Positions 20,905 through 33,200 of a stretch of 64,000 nucleotides of DNA are shown here, piece after piece. The stretch comes from Picochlorum sp. 'celeri' (taxonomy: Eukaryota > Chlorophyta > Trebouxiophyceae): positions 124,001-188,000 of the forward strand of contig JAACMV010000006.1 in NCBI GenBank assembly GCA_010909725.1, read 5' to 3'. Made by a program: the position numbers and the translations under genes. How positions within the stretch are numbered: the first letter of the stretch is position 1; every line of letters begins with the position of its first letter. The notes under the pieces are model-generated. The model did no database searches and was not told where the DNA came from. It worked only from the letters and a program-made list of their open reading frames with translations.

Positions 20905-21018
20905 TGTATCTTTTTTCCCAAGACCACGTGTACACTAGAGAAGTATTTGTTTGTATTCGTATTGTATCATTTGTACAGTAGTTGTTGTAACCCTGGTGAC
21001 ATTTGAATAATACTCCAC

Positions 21019-23302
21019 ATGTCTGGTTGTGACGCAGACGTCGCTAGTTTGGTCCGCCAGGCGATATACGACGTCAATCAGTCAACAATCGAAGATGAGG
21101 ATATATTTGATTACTTGGTATCCGTCATTAGTGATGATACCTTTGAATTCGGTGAAAATGCGGAGGTTGCACATGACACTCTGGGACCACTCTTGGTACG
21201 CTTTTTTTCCTCGATACTGATGGATAAACGCACTGCCCTGTACCAAACCTATACTATATATAACACAGATTGATGCGCAATGCGCGTCGGATGAGGAGGA
21301 ATCGCATCGACTTTGTAAGAAACTCCAAGAAGCACTGGAAGCAGTGAAAATTGGCAGCAGTGTGGGACCAAAGCCACTGGATCAAGGTCCAGTGCTGTTG
21401 GATGACTTGAACAAGATCCAGCTGCATCCTCATGATGAGAAATTAAGCACTGGTGGGAAAAATGCAGTGACAAAGGACTTTTCTTTAATGTCAGAAAAGG
21501 ATGCCATCAAATTGCAAAAGCAGGAGGAAAAGGCCATGAAATCCCGCAAAGCTGCGATGCTTTCTCACCAAAAGGAGCTGGAGCGTACGTTGCAATCAAA
21601 AGCAGTGCGGGTTGTTCGCCATACGGGGGGTCCAACGGTGAGGGATGTGTGCTTGGAAAATATCAATGTCTCAAACAAGGGCACAGAGTTGATCAGTGAT
21701 TGTGACATCACGTTGGCGTATGGGAGGAAATACGGCTTGGTTGGAAGGAATGGAACTGGTAAAACGACGTTTTTGAGGGCATTTGCGGCAATGGAGATAT
21801 CCGGCGTCCCCTGGAACTGCCAGGTTCTCCATGTGGAACAGGAGATTGTTGGTGATGACACACCTGTGATTGATGCCGTGCTTCAGTGTGACCAGGAGAG
21901 ACTTGAACTGTTGGAAGAGATGGAGAAGAATCCAGAAGATGAAGCTGTGATGAAGAGGTTGCATGAGATTGATGCGTTTGGAGCAGAAGCACGAGCTGCC
22001 ATGATTTTAGCAGGCCTTCAATTCACACCAGACATGCAAAAGGTTTCTACAGCATCCCTTTCTGGAGGATGGAGGATGCGTGTAGCGCTGGCTCGAGCTC
22101 TGTTCGTTCAACCAGATATATTATTGTTGGATGAGCCCACCAACCATTTGGACTTGCATGCTGTTTTATGGCTGGAAGAGTTTTTAGCACACAGGTGGCC
22201 AAAGACTGTCGTCATTGTGTCCCATGCACGTGAGTTTTTGAACACAGTCTGCACGGACATTATTCATCTATACGGTAGAAAATTGACTCCATACCGAGGC
22301 AACTACGACGTCTTCCTCAAGACTATGGAAGAACGCTTGAAAAATGAGCAGGTCCAGGCAGAATCCATATCCCGGAAAAAGGCACACATGCAAGCCTTTG
22401 TCGACAAATTTCGTTACAATGCAAAGCGAGCAAGCTTGGTACAGAGTCGTATTAAACAGATTCAAAAGCTAGATGGGGATGCACCAGAACTCTTGGGCAG
22501 CGAAGAGGAAGAGGATGTCCGCTACAATTTCATCTTCCCTCTGCCAGAGGATGCAAACTCCCTCGGAGGACAAATTATTTCCTTCAACGATGTGTGTTTC
22601 AAATACGACACGCAACACGATTTGTTTTTCGAAAACCTATCGTTTGGAATTGATTTGTCTTCTCGAATAGTATTAGTGGGCAGCAACGGCATAGGGAAAT
22701 CGACACTGCTGAATCTGATATCTGGCACCTTGGAACCCACACAGGGCCACATCTTTCGGAATCCAAAAGTACGCATAGCAGTATTCAGCCAGCACCACGT
22801 GGACGGCATAGATTTATCATTGACACCTCTCCAGTACATGAAGCAATTCTTCCCCTCCAACAGCATCAGCGATTCCGCAGCAGAAGAAAAGTTTCGGTCC
22901 CACCTGGCATCCTTTGGCATTGACAGAGACTTGTGCGCACAGCCAGCTTATACACTATCAGGAGGCCAGAAAAGCCGCGTCGCGCTTTCGAAAATCACCT
23001 GGGAAAAGCCTCACATTTTATTACTGGACGAACCATCGAATCACCTGGACATTGACTCGATTGATGCCATGCTCACTGGACTCCATGACTTTTCCACCCA
23101 CGGCGGTGGCATCCTCATGATTAGCCACGACCAATACCTGATCGAAAGCTTCCTTTCGAGTGACGACTCCAGTGAGCGCCCTGCAGGACAAATTTGGCAT
23201 GTCACATGCCATACTGAAACGTCCCAACGACGCCATATTGATGTCTTCCCAGGAAGCTTTCAAGACTACAAAAAAAGTCTGTATTCTGCTGCTGCTTCAT
23301 AG
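21019..23302 (+). CDS. ABCF3/GCN20-type ABC-F ATPase
   Basis: Two exons, 21019-21195 and 21269-23302, phase 0, GTACGC donor and AACACAG acceptor; 736 residues. Exon 1 (MSGCDADVASLVRQAIYDV) encodes the N-terminal domain that in GCN20 contacts GCN1. Two ATPase domains follow: Walker A GRNGTGKTTFL with LSGGWRMR and LLLDEPTNHLD; then GSNGIGKSTLL with LSGGQKSR and LLLDEPSNHLD. There are no membrane segments. ABC-F proteins act on ribosomes; GCN20 helps sense uncharged tRNA through GCN2. Confidence 0.92.
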
Positions 23303-23456
23303 AAGAAGAGATCATATATTGTGTAATGATAATAATGATTGTCTACCACCACTATATGTGGTGATATATATTAAAAAAGAATGTGCAGAGTAGTAGTAGT
23401 AGTGATGAGAGATATTCCCAGCATCATGAAATGTAGGAGTGATGATTGAGATGAAG

Positions 23457-23460
23457 AAAA
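23457..23460 (-). terminator. Pol III terminator of tRNA-Ile
   Basis: TTTT on the minus strand, 15 nt after the tRNA 3' end; the usual RNA polymerase III stop. Confidence 0.7.
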
Positions 23461-23475
23461 GAATTTCCTGTTCGT

Positions 23476-23549
23476 GCTCCCAGACGGGCTTGAACCGTCG
23501 ACCTTACGATTATTAGTCGTACGCTCTAACCAAACTGAGCTATGGGAGC
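23476..23549 (-). tRNA. tRNA-Ile (anticodon AAT)
   Basis: 74 nt on the minus strand. The acceptor arms GCTCCCA and TGGGAGC pair over seven bases; the D stem is GCTC/GAGC, the anticodon stem TACGA/TCGTA with loop CTAATAA, and the T arm GACGG TTCAAGC CCGTC. The anticodon is AAT, which after A34-to-inosine editing reads the Ile codons. No intron. No CCA is encoded, as expected for a nuclear gene. Confidence 0.95.
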
Positions 23550-23754
23550 TGATACATGTATGTATGTGTGATTCCACGAATTTCCTCTAGTATATATTCA
23601 GGTATTCGTTTTTATCGGAGGTGGCGGCTAACCGCAAAACGCATAGATGACGCTTATTCTGCCCCTCTATTACACCGTACATATATGTATAATACTTTTA
23701 TTGGAATATAAATATGTATATAATAATCGATGCGCCCATCTATACAATGTAGCG

Positions 23755-24971
23755 TCATTTACCATTCGGATCTCTCCACTGGGGAGGTGGTCTTGAAAAG
23801 AGGTAGATGCCCACAATGGTGATCAAGCACCCAATCCATTTAATGGCACTAAAACTTTCATGGAGGACCAGCCAGCACATGATGAAGACGGTCACTGTCT
23901 TTAGATGGCCCATCACCTGGAATTCTACGGCTGAGAATTTACCAAGGCATAGGTATTGGGAAATGTTGACCAGGATGGCAAGGGCTGCGGATACTATTAC
24001 GCCACCAGCGACCCACGGATTCCACACAAACTCTGTGATCCATTGGTTGGATACTTTATAGTCCATGAGCGGGCTGAGTGTCAAGAGCACCATGCCAGAG
24101 TATGGGCCAATGAATGCAATCAGATCCATGGCACTCTTTTGCTTCTCACTCTGCATCTTCCTCACGGATATCTGTTGTAGACTGCTTGTCAGGACAGACA
24201 TCATGGCAATGGTGAATCCTGTCACACTAATATCGAATTCCAAGTCATTAATTGTTCTGCAATAATAATAGGAATATAATAGTAAGAAGAAAAAAATATT
24301 GTCAGGACAACGACAAGAAAAAAAGGTTAAAAAACAATCATTACTATATACACTAGTAGTATTCATTTTGTAAGAAACAGGTAAGTAAAGGTAACACGTA
24401 CACCAAGGCAACCCCAACAAGGGTCTGCACAATGCACCAGATTCTCCAGCGTGACAATGGTGTGTTCAAAAGAAAGTACTCAATCACTGCCGAGCAGGGA
24501 ACGATCAAAAGCTTTGTCGCCTGCATATATTATGTATATATATAGAAGTCATAAGAAAAGAATCATTGCCACCACCATCATCATCATACGAGACTGGAAT
24601 CATACTATATACTATATATATGGAAGAAAAAAGATCTACACGAGATGGCATGTCTCTCGCACCTGGTAAAAGCTGACTGTATTCAGCATCAGGGACAGAT
24701 TCAACGACACAAGCGATGACACAGCCCACAGGATCAACAGAATGGTATCAAGCTCAAATGTAAAGCTCGCACTCCCAGCATTCCCTTTCAGAACCCTGAC
24801 AAAAGCCCCGCTGGCCAACAAGTGAAACCCTGTCAGAAGCGAAGGAAACTTGAACCCCCACGATGACATCACCAATCTATTTATAAATACTATCATAACA
24901 CTAGAGGATATATTTAATCCCAAGAACAAGGACTTTTTCGAAGCTACGCTCACAAATTCAGCCAGACGCAT
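23755..24971 (-). CDS. Nucleotide-sugar transporter of the TPT/UXT type
   Basis: Three exons: 24971-24663, 24520-24402 and 24256-23755. Donors are GTGCGA and GTACGT; the second intron is phase 2 and gives LVGVALVTINDLEF. The total is 309 residues with about ten hydrophobic helices. LGLNISSSVMIVFINRLVM and LVGVALVTINDLEFDISVTGF match the KT-type drug/metabolite transporters that carry UDP-xylose or UDP-galactose into the Golgi. AVEFQVMGHLKTVTVFIMCW is the conserved GHLKT element. It ends with a short polar tail. The substrate is inferred from the family. Confidence 0.85.
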
Positions 24972-25123
24972 TTTGATTTTGTTGAATTAATTCTACCAAC
25001 AGCAATCTTGCTGATATAGGATCCTCTTCAGGCGTCACACATGACGTTATATACATATATATCTATATATTTATTGGCATAGCAGTGCTGTTAAGGAGTG
25101 CACTTGGGTTTGTACCAAGCGCT

Positions 25124-25582
25124 CTACCCGAGTGATGAAGATGCAGATGATGATGCGTCTTCATCATCTGAAGAAGAACAGGAGGTTTCCTCCTCCAGCC
25201 ATTCACGCAGCAAGGTTTTTGCCCTGGCTCTTTGCTCATCATCCATCTGAGCATGTGGGTCAAAAGGCACAGTGAGGTCAATGCCAAACATGTCATTGGG
25301 CCTGACTGCCCTGGAATCTCCTTGTGGAAAACATGCACGGGTCAGATCCACATCTTTCTTCGTGCTCTCTGGACACTGATCCATCAGTACCATCTCATAT
25401 GCCTCTCGAAGACGTACGAATGCTTCATTGGCCCTCTGCTTGTCTTGCTCTGTCCTCTGCCGATCAGGGTGAAGCTCGAGAGCCCTTCTCAGGTACGCTT
25501 TGCGAATCTTTGAGACGCTCGTGGTGGCTGTATCGCTGAAGCCAAGGATGGATAACGCTGTTCTATAATCCATCACGTTCAT
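25124..25582 (-). CDS. Small J-domain protein
   Basis: 152 residues from the ATG at 25582. The J domain fills the first ~70 residues: MDYRTALSILGFSDTAT, KIRKAYLRRALELHPDRQ with the HPD triad, and NEAFVRLREAYEMVL. The rest has no zinc or C-terminal DnaJ domain and ends in an acidic Ser-rich tail (SCSSSDDEDASSSASSSLG). It should stimulate an Hsp70 ATPase; the partner is unknown. The ATG three codons later (MDYR) is an alternative start. Confidence 0.82.
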   Translation of the reverse strand: MNVMDYRTALSILGFSDTATTSVSKIRKAYLRRALELHPDRQRTEQDKQRANEAFVRLREAYEMVLMDQCPESTKKDVDLTRACFPQGDSRAVRPNDMFGIDLTVPFDPHAQMDDEQRARAKTLLREWLEEETSCSSSDDEDASSSASSSLG

Positions 25583-25960
25583 GCATTGTGCTATGTACGA
25601 TTCAGGTGACAACAACTCATGTCAGGGCAAATAACCAGCTTCCAACCCCGTTGACCGTTCGGGGTCGCCGTCCTGCGTACGTTCCTCTTTGCGTCTGGGA
25701 CTGCACAGGGGCATTAAGTGATATTTTTATACGTATTTTAATATATTCTGTCACCAAAAGTAGCATGTTCTGATTGGATTGAGCCATTATTTTCGAATCC
25801 TGATACTTTGTGCTGAAACCATATTTGTTGCATAGGAAGATGGATATGATTCCATGCCAGGACAGCATATATCGCTACACTAATTCACTCGTAGTATTCT
25901 CAGCAATGAACACGAAAGGTTTTTTCCATTAAGGAGTACCCAGTCACAACGAGGAGTATC
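25583..25960. other. Divergent intergenic region J-protein / MIC60
   Basis: 378 bp between divergent start codons; likely shared promoter. No gene seen. Confidence 0.5.
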
Positions 25961-27824
25961 ATGTTGCGTAGAACTGCACATCAGATGACCGCATCTGTTC
26001 TGCAACGATTGGTACGCTATTTTTCTTCTTTGTTTTCCTTTATCTGTCACTCTAGATAACTCAGCGTATGGTTTGAATTGCTTTCTTTTACAGGGCTCTG
26101 TGGATGATTGTCTTGTTGCCACGCTGGAGACAAAGGGTTTGGGGCGGTGGTGTGTTTTCACTCAAGGAACACAACAGATGCAAGGGCGATATTTTGGGGC
26201 GACTCGGAGGGTATTGGATGGGTCGAAGGGTGGCCCTACTACAAAGGATGAAAAGTCTATTGACTTTATTCTTGTGGGGAGTGGCATACTTGGGTTGGCC
26301 ATGTTGGCCAATGCTGCTGGAGTGTTTGGAGGGGGTGGTGGTGGTAAGCAGCCATCTGATACCAATGGTGCCACAGATGGAGTAAAAGATTCTGTAGTAT
26401 TATCACATGATGATGATAAAGGTGAATACCAGGTCCATGATGAGCATTCTCATGACGATGCCTCATCAACAGAGGATGTGCAGAAGAGGCATGATGGTGG
26501 CAAGGAAGAGGAGGACCATGTGCACATGGAGCAAGATAAACAAGATGAAGAAAAAGAGGATGGTGTGACAATCCTAGACAGCAACCATGTTTTAGGGTCT
26601 ATTGAATCTGTTTTGACAAAATCGGCTGATACAATGTTACAAGAGGATGCAGACAATGTATCAACTACCCGAGAACAAAAAGAAGAAGAAGAAAAGGAGG
26701 AGGGCACGAAGGAAGAAGATTCTCATGCTGCTGTACATGATGCTACAGCCACCATGTCTGCTATTTCTTCAGCCATGGCAGATACGGCCGGGGAGTCTGT
26801 GGCAAGTTCCATTATTGGAATGTCCAGAGAGGCTGCTGCTCCAGCATCTGACGGAGGCGAGAAGAAGGAACCAAAAGATTCTCCAAAAATCGAGGCACCG
26901 ACTGCCATAGTCTCTGATACAACAAATATTTCTGCGTCTCAGTTGTTGCAAATGGCGTCAATGTACGAAGAAGAAGGCAATATCATGTGGGAGTCATTCC
27001 CAGCACGGCACAGACAGGCAGAGGCAGATGCAAAGACTCTCACATTGCTCTTGAAGGAAACAAAGGATGCATATGATAGAGAGTTACAGAGATTGCATAC
27101 CAAAGCCAAGAAATTCAAAGCAACTCTTGAGAATTTGGAACATATGCAACACGAGTTGTTGGAAGCACAGGCATCAACGCTGCATATTGATCACGAAAAG
27201 AACATTACTAGAGAGCGGGTGAAGCGCCAAGAGGTGCTGGATTCTGCCCGGATACAGTTAGACTCTCTTTCTGTGGCTTTATCACGGCAGTCGGAAAGAG
27301 CCAAGAAGAGTCAAGAAGCGCATAAAATGTCGAGCGCAGTGTTCCATATTCGTGATGCCTTGGAGCATGGCAGGGATTTTTCAGCATCAGTAGAGTACCT
27401 GAAGAGTCTCGATGACAAGGTGGCCAACATTGCCCTTGAAAACATAACAACAGATAGACCAATCAAGACAAGGCATGTGTTGCTCTCTGAATTTGAGAAA
27501 AGAGTCAAACGACCTGCCATGGAGCTGTCCTACATTCCTCAAGGGGAAGGAGGAGGTATGATGACATCCTTGGTTGCAAAGATTGCCAATGCTCTGAAAA
27601 TCGACAATGAGGACGATACTATGCAAAGCTTGGTGGGTACGATAGAGCAAGGAGACATCCTTGAGGCAGCAGAGCAGTTTTCTAAACTGGTAGAGGGTAC
27701 AGTGGCGGCACATGCCATTCGGGATTGGTTGCACGATGTCAAGACAAGCTGTGCAGCTGCCCAAGCATTAAAAATCTTAGATGCTAGAGCTGCTTGCTTA
27801 TCATCTCCGTATCATAATCATTAA
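25961..27824 (+). CDS. MIC60/mitofilin family protein
   Basis: Two exons, 25961-26011 and 26094-27824, phase 0 (GTACGC donor, TTTACAG acceptor); 593 residues. Exon 1 (MLRRTAHQMTASVLQRL) is a mitochondrial presequence. A single membrane segment with glycines (FILVGSGILGLAMLANAAG) is followed by a long acidic low-complexity region, a coiled coil at about residues 320-410, and the C-terminal mitofilin signature (EHGRDFSASVEYL, LVAKIANALKI, LEAAEQFSKL, ALKILDARAAC). MIC60 is the core of the MICOS complex at crista junctions of the inner membrane. The acidic linker is long compared with fungal homologues. Confidence 0.88.
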
Positions 27825-27888
27825 AGAATTGAATGAAACAATAAAAAGAATGATGGCATTCATTTGATTGAATTCAAAGCCTTTGGCT

Positions 27889-28872
27889 TCATGGGCTTGC
27901 CCTGGCAAACCTGCCTTTGACTCGAACTCTCTTGTCAGCATTATCCTTCCTCATTTGATATCGAATGTGCTTCTTGAACGACCTTTTGGCCTTCTTTTTC
28001 CTATATCGCTCGACACAGGCCATGCGCTTGGCAGAGGACTTGGATGCAGATGATGATGATGCCTGTGGCATGGCTCTCTTGCTGCAAAAATGGGTCCCCT
28101 GCCCGGAATCGGAATCTGAGGAAGGCCCCACGCCCGGAGGAACGTGCGCAGCAAAATAAATGGGCGTCGCAAAACACTGATACGGCATCATGGGACCATT
28201 GACGTACCATTGCATTGGGAATGGCACCTGTGGATATTGCTGCTGCTCCTTTGAGCAATAGTACCCAAACTGATTGGTATTGCTGCCATCATTGTTATCC
28301 CTCACTGGTTGCTGCACCATACCGTGTCTCTGTTGCATTTGAATTTGCTGCATATTCGGTACCATGGGAGGCATCATCATATTGGGCTGCATCATTGTTG
28401 AGTTGTTGTAGCTAATTGGCATTCCATTCACAACATGTTGCTCCTTCCCACCACAATGATGTCCCATCTGGTCTCCTCCACTTCCTTCCTTTCCTAACGG
28501 GCTATTACTATTCACGAGACCCATTGGCATACATTGTGGAACCATGTCCATATCACTCAGACTCACATCCCCCCATGCTGGGAACCGTTGAGAGGACTCT
28601 CTTCCAAGACACCCATCTCCCATCTCCCTCGCAAGCATATCTCCCAAATCACCAGACTCGCAGTTAAAAGAGGGAAATATATCTGCTGCATCGTCAAAAT
28701 GCTGAGGTGAGACAGATGTATACTGCCTAGACATGGATCCATTATTAGCATTATTGTTGTTGCTCACATGCTGCTGTGAGCCCCCGGCGAGCCCTCCCAC
28801 AGAAACAATCTGTTGCTGCTGCTGCTGCTGTGGAAACACTCGCTGTTGCTGTTGTATCGATGCTCGTGACAT
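27889..28872 (-). CDS. CCT-domain protein (CONSTANS-like regulator without B-box)
   Basis: 327 residues from the ATG at 28872. The N-terminal part is rich in Gln, Asn, Met and Gly with runs of Gln, typical of disordered activation regions. The CCT motif is at the extreme C-terminus (ERYRKKKAKRSFKKHIRYQ, then RKDNADKRVRVKGRF). CCT domains bind DNA with NF-YB/NF-YC and act in light and clock responses in plants. No B-box zinc finger and no response-regulator domain is present, so it belongs with the CMF type. Targets unknown. Confidence 0.85.
   Translation of the reverse strand: MSRASIQQQQRVFPQQQQQQQIVSVGGLAGGSQQHVSNNNNANNGSMSRQYTSVSPQHFDDAADIFPSFNCESGDLGDMLAREMGDGCLGRESSQRFPAWGDVSLSDMDMVPQCMPMGLVNSNSPLGKEGSGGDQMGHHCGGKEQHVVNGMPISYNNSTMMQPNMMMPPMVPNMQQIQMQQRHGMVQQPVRDNNDGSNTNQFGYYCSKEQQQYPQVPFPMQWYVNGPMMPYQCFATPIYFAAHVPPGVGPSSDSDSGQGTHFCSKRAMPQASSSSASKSSAKRMACVERYRKKKAKRSFKKHIRYQMRKDNADKRVRVKGRFARASP
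28811..28862. repeat. CAG/CTG triplet runs encoding polyglutamine
   Basis: CTG-type triplet repeats that encode QQQQ and QQQQQQQ near the N-terminus of the CCT protein on the minus strand. Confidence 0.7.
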
Positions 28873-29296
28873 CAACAATCACTTGGTGATAATAATAATA
28901 TTATTATTATGTACTCTGTGCTGCAAAGGACACCAATGACACACGTCAACACCCATTCATGCCACACCAATCACAGAAATATATATATACTATATAGGGA
29001 ATGAGAGAGAACGTCACATTCCCATGAAAGAGATTCCGACACGGACTCGGACAGTCATCATGCCGAGACGGACACGGCAGCAACCTACCTTTTTTCACTG
29101 CAATCACCACCAACGTATATAGAGTACAATCATATGTGTTACTTTTTTACTTTCGTCCGTTAAATAATACAAATATAAATCAATAGAAGGGTGGTTGTCC
29201 TCGCCCCCGTATTTTCCGCACGTGCACGGAAGCGAAACACGCGCGCTTTCTATCGCGCCTATTTTCAGTGGCCCAGATTCACCCAAGCGGATCTGA
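28873..29296. other. Intergenic, 424 bp
   Basis: Upstream of the CCT gene and downstream of the LEA-2 gene on the same strand. ATA-type triplets at 28890-28910 and TATATATA at about 28981 are visible; nothing coding. Confidence 0.5.
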
Positions 29297-30140
29297 TCAG
29301 CCATTGCAATCAACCATAAAGTATGTGTCGATATCTGCCACCTGCGTCGGCCCAAAGAACTGCCATATCCCTTTGGCATGAACATCTCCCTGTAGGAAGA
29401 ATGTCAACGCATGGGGAAATGTCGAACATTGACTTATGATGCTGAGAATATAGTCTTTGGGTACATCTGATGCATCCATGGTCAATGTGAGCATGGATGG
29501 CAGGGATCTGCTGGCAATGGTGGTTGTATGGATTTTCTTCGAGCCAGCTAGGGCATCATAGAATAACACTTGTAATCTCCCACTGACATTTGTTGGCAGA
29601 AAGTTGGGGTTGTATACTGGAATGGTGACGTTCAGCCTGACCTGATACCACGCCTTGGTTGTGTTCCATAGCATTTGATCTGGTACAACATCCACCTGCC
29701 CAATGCTCATTGTTCTTGGAACCATCACATACACAGTAGAGGCGATGATCAATGCAAAGGTGAGCATATACAAGGCAGTGAGTCGAGCACTTCGAGGCTG
29801 CCTCGTGCGGGTGGTTTCCGACAGAGGCACAAGAGTCAAATACCCAGAGGGAGGAAATTGCTGTTGACTAGCCTGTTGTTCACTTCTACTACTACTACTA
29901 AAGAATAAGAATCTCTTGGATAATCTGCATCGACAGAGGTTGATTCAAATCCAATTCCACGACAGCCAGGCTGTGTGCGTGTTTCATGAATTCGCAGAAA
30001 TGTGATTACACACAGTATTGGTCACAACCGTACCTTGTCCATAGAGAAGGAGAACTATTTCCATGTGGAAGTGCATCTCCACCGGGTGGAGGTGTCCCAT
30101 ATCTATCATGTGAGTCAAGTAAAGGATTGGAGTCCGTCAT
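29297..30140 (-). CDS. Membrane-anchored LEA-2 (NDR1/HIN1-like) protein
   Basis: Two exons, 30140-30034 and 29897-29297, joined in phase 2 (ACAAG|GTACGG and CTTTAG|T), giving 235 residues. Exon 1 encodes MTDSNPLLDSHDRYGTPPPG, with an acidic dileucine-like signal. After a Ser/Gln-rich cytosolic part comes one membrane helix (YMLTFALIIASTVYVMV). The outer domain is LEA-2-like: VRLNVTIPVYNPNFLPTNVS, then LGS-type beta strands. Family members sit at plasma or vacuolar membranes; TMEM106-like lysosomal proteins share the fold. A specific role cannot be told from sequence. The intron was located because the single-exon frame has no ATG. Confidence 0.72.
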
Positions 30141-30232
30141 GACTGTTCCATTTCTCTGCTATATCTTTATTCCATGATCTAGACTCATCACCTATTGGGT
30201 TTTATTATTACCAATAGTTATTCAAAATTAAT

Positions 30233-33200
30233 TCACATGTTTTCTTTCATGTATCGACTAGGAGGTGTTGGATGTTGATTTGACAATTGCTCAGATTGTC
30301 CTTTCCATGGAAATGGCCAGGCTTTGAGTGACAACTGCCACAAGGCATGGGCGACGCTGGATATCATTGATGCCTTTGGAATGCTCTCATCTGTATCTGA
30401 TATTTGGGATGGATGTGAGACGGCAGACACGAGTGACTCTTCTTCTGCCTGCTCATCATCATCATCATCATTCTTGGTCTCGGAAGCCGAGGGCCAATGC
30501 TGCATGCTCTGATGATACTGTACGAGCTCATTAGCATCGAACGACATGTTTCTTCTCGAAAAATGGATATGTTGAATGACTTCGGATATTGAGTTGGTCA
30601 CGGACACATCGTGTTGCTCTGCAGTATGTTTGGGTGATGTGCAGGTGAGGATTGTGTCTTGGTGTAGCTCATACCACAAGGCAACGTCTGCTGGGGAGAA
30701 CAGGTCGCGAGAGAATCGAATCCTCAAAAGCTTTTGCTTTCCATTCTTCATGGTAAAAGTCGCTGAGACGCCTTGGTCCAGTTCCTCTGTCCAACAGTAT
30801 GATGGACTGGGTGGGCCTTCAGGAATGGTCTGGTTCACATTTCCTCGCACCAGAAGCCTTTCTTCTTTATCTTTCAATAACTGTTCCCATTGTTTCAACA
30901 TGTACTTTTGTTCTTGCAATGTTGCAAGCTTTTCGCTCTCGACTCGTGACTCGTGAGAATACTGTGGCCTTGCCACAGAGGTGGCAGTGTCCTGCGCATC
31001 ATGAGATGTGTCGCTTTTCTTCTTCTTCTTTTTCCAACGAGAAGGGGTGTGTTCAACAGAGTTTGAAGACTCTTGTGCCTGAAATGAGGAGCTTTGATAT
31101 CGCGATGGCGCTTCCCACGATTCAGAAAAGCTATTCAGACTGTGGTGGGATGCAAACTGCCCAATTGAACGGCGCACGTGTCTCATGTCTCCGGATTGTG
31201 ATGTTTCTGATACGCTAATGACAGATTTTGATGGCCTCGATAAGCTTGCATGGAGACTATCGCGGCTGAAGGAATCCCTTGAGGACATGTCCAGACTGCG
31301 TCCTCTGTTTGATTCTGTTTCATGCAGAGGGGCACTCGTCTTTTCAATACGCGCATGCAATCCTTGCAGCGTACTAGATCTTTCCATCAATGTATTGAAA
31401 TAGTAAGAAGCGGTATCCCATGCATCTCTGCTAAAGTCGGAGACAAGCTTCTTTGTATTGTGTTTGCACACAACACTGGAGCAAAAGGATCCGCATGCCA
31501 CGCTGGATATGTGCCGTGATTTGAGTGCTTCTATCATCACCGGAAAAACTGAATCTTCCAATTTACCTTGTCCAAGTTGGCCTTCTCTGCCCCTGCCCCA
31601 TGCAAACACAAGCGACGATACCTCACCCACTGGCCTGGCACTCCTTCTGTCAAAAGGCCGCCCAGCAACGACCACATGATGCATTCCACAGTCAATCTTG
31701 TCTACAAAAACATTCGATAAAGGTCCACGTACTGCTACTGGTGAATATGCTCCTTCCCATGGATGCGGGGTGCTTGATAAAGTTGATTGTTGAATAATAC
31801 ATCCCATGCTCCCCATCTGATAGACAGCACCTGCTGTGGAAATAACAGCTGTAAAATTTGATCCAGCCGCGACATCCTTTACCGAGTCTCCTTCCAAAGG
31901 ACCTTTAACCATTCTAGGCGCTAGTTCTCCACAATATATTGTATCTTCGCCATGCCCAAGACAACCTTTGTTGTTCTCACAAAATTCACGACCCTCTCCC
32001 TGCAAGCAAGGCGAGTGTGCACCACCCCATGTGAACAAATACCCCCCTCGCCCTTCTCGATAGCAATCAATCGTAGCATCTGGAGTCAAAATAGTTCCAA
32101 AGGTACTCGATATATGAGACAGTGTTCTCCTATGTTTGTGATGTGGGCTCTTTTGAACCTCTTCTACATATGTTTGATCTTGACTTTGAGGAGGAGGATC
32201 CCCCTCCTCTGATTGAAATCGAATAATTGCTGCAGAATGCCACAAGCCACAAGCTACTTTCTGGACTACTCCTGGAAGATCTGCCACAAGGGTTGGCTGC
32301 GCACGACTTTGCACATCCCCATGCCCCAACTTGCCTGCCAAGCCTTCTCCCCATGTGTACAACTTTCCTTGACTGCATATACCACCACAATGATATGGAC
32401 CACAGGCAACAGATGTAATTTTTATTCGTGAGAAAATTCCAGAGTTCAACAAGGATGGAATTGGAGAGGCACACTTGCCCCAAGCATAGACTCTCCCATC
32501 CTCTGTCACAGCTAAAGAAGATTCATTGCTCAAGTGCACATCGACTATCGATGAGAGAGTGTCAAAACCATATTCAATCTTTCTTGGATGAGAGAGATCA
32601 TCATCATGCCCCAAGCCAAGTTTACCATTCTTTCCTTCCCCAAATGAGTACACACATCCTTCAGCAGATTGTATAACACAGTGCCTATGTCCCACGCAAG
32701 CCTTCTTAATATTTAGCAGATTATTAGATGGAATCAACAAAGGAATGGAAGATTGTGGTAATGAAGAACTAGGTGATGTGCAAAAATGCAACGTGTTCCC
32801 TGCAGGCAGCATTGCCTCCAACCCCTGATATTCTTTGTGTGGGCTAGCTGCCTTGTTGGTAAACGTGATTGAATCATCCGCAAGGAAATTCACGTTACCC
32901 CACATCATCATATCTCCCAAGTCTCTCCGGATGATTCGAGGCCTTTCCCCCTGAACCATGACCTGATGTGCATATCGAGCAGCCTCAACAAGACCCTGGT
33001 ACCACACATCCCTCTGAGCCTTGTTTAAAAATGTCAGGTCTAGGGTTCTTGAACTCTGATTCGTATTTCCACTCGTATTCACATAAGCAGAGGATGACGC
33101 ATCATACACGAGAGAGAAGGACGAAGCCTCATCCTTCAGAGGAAACTTTCTAAACACTGGCGATGCTTGCCCAAGCAGAATATCCTGCACCCGAGACAGA

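Noticed and set aside
29986..30177. 63-codon plus-strand frame
   Set aside because: Antisense to the first exon and intron of the LEA-2 gene, which has consistent splice phases.
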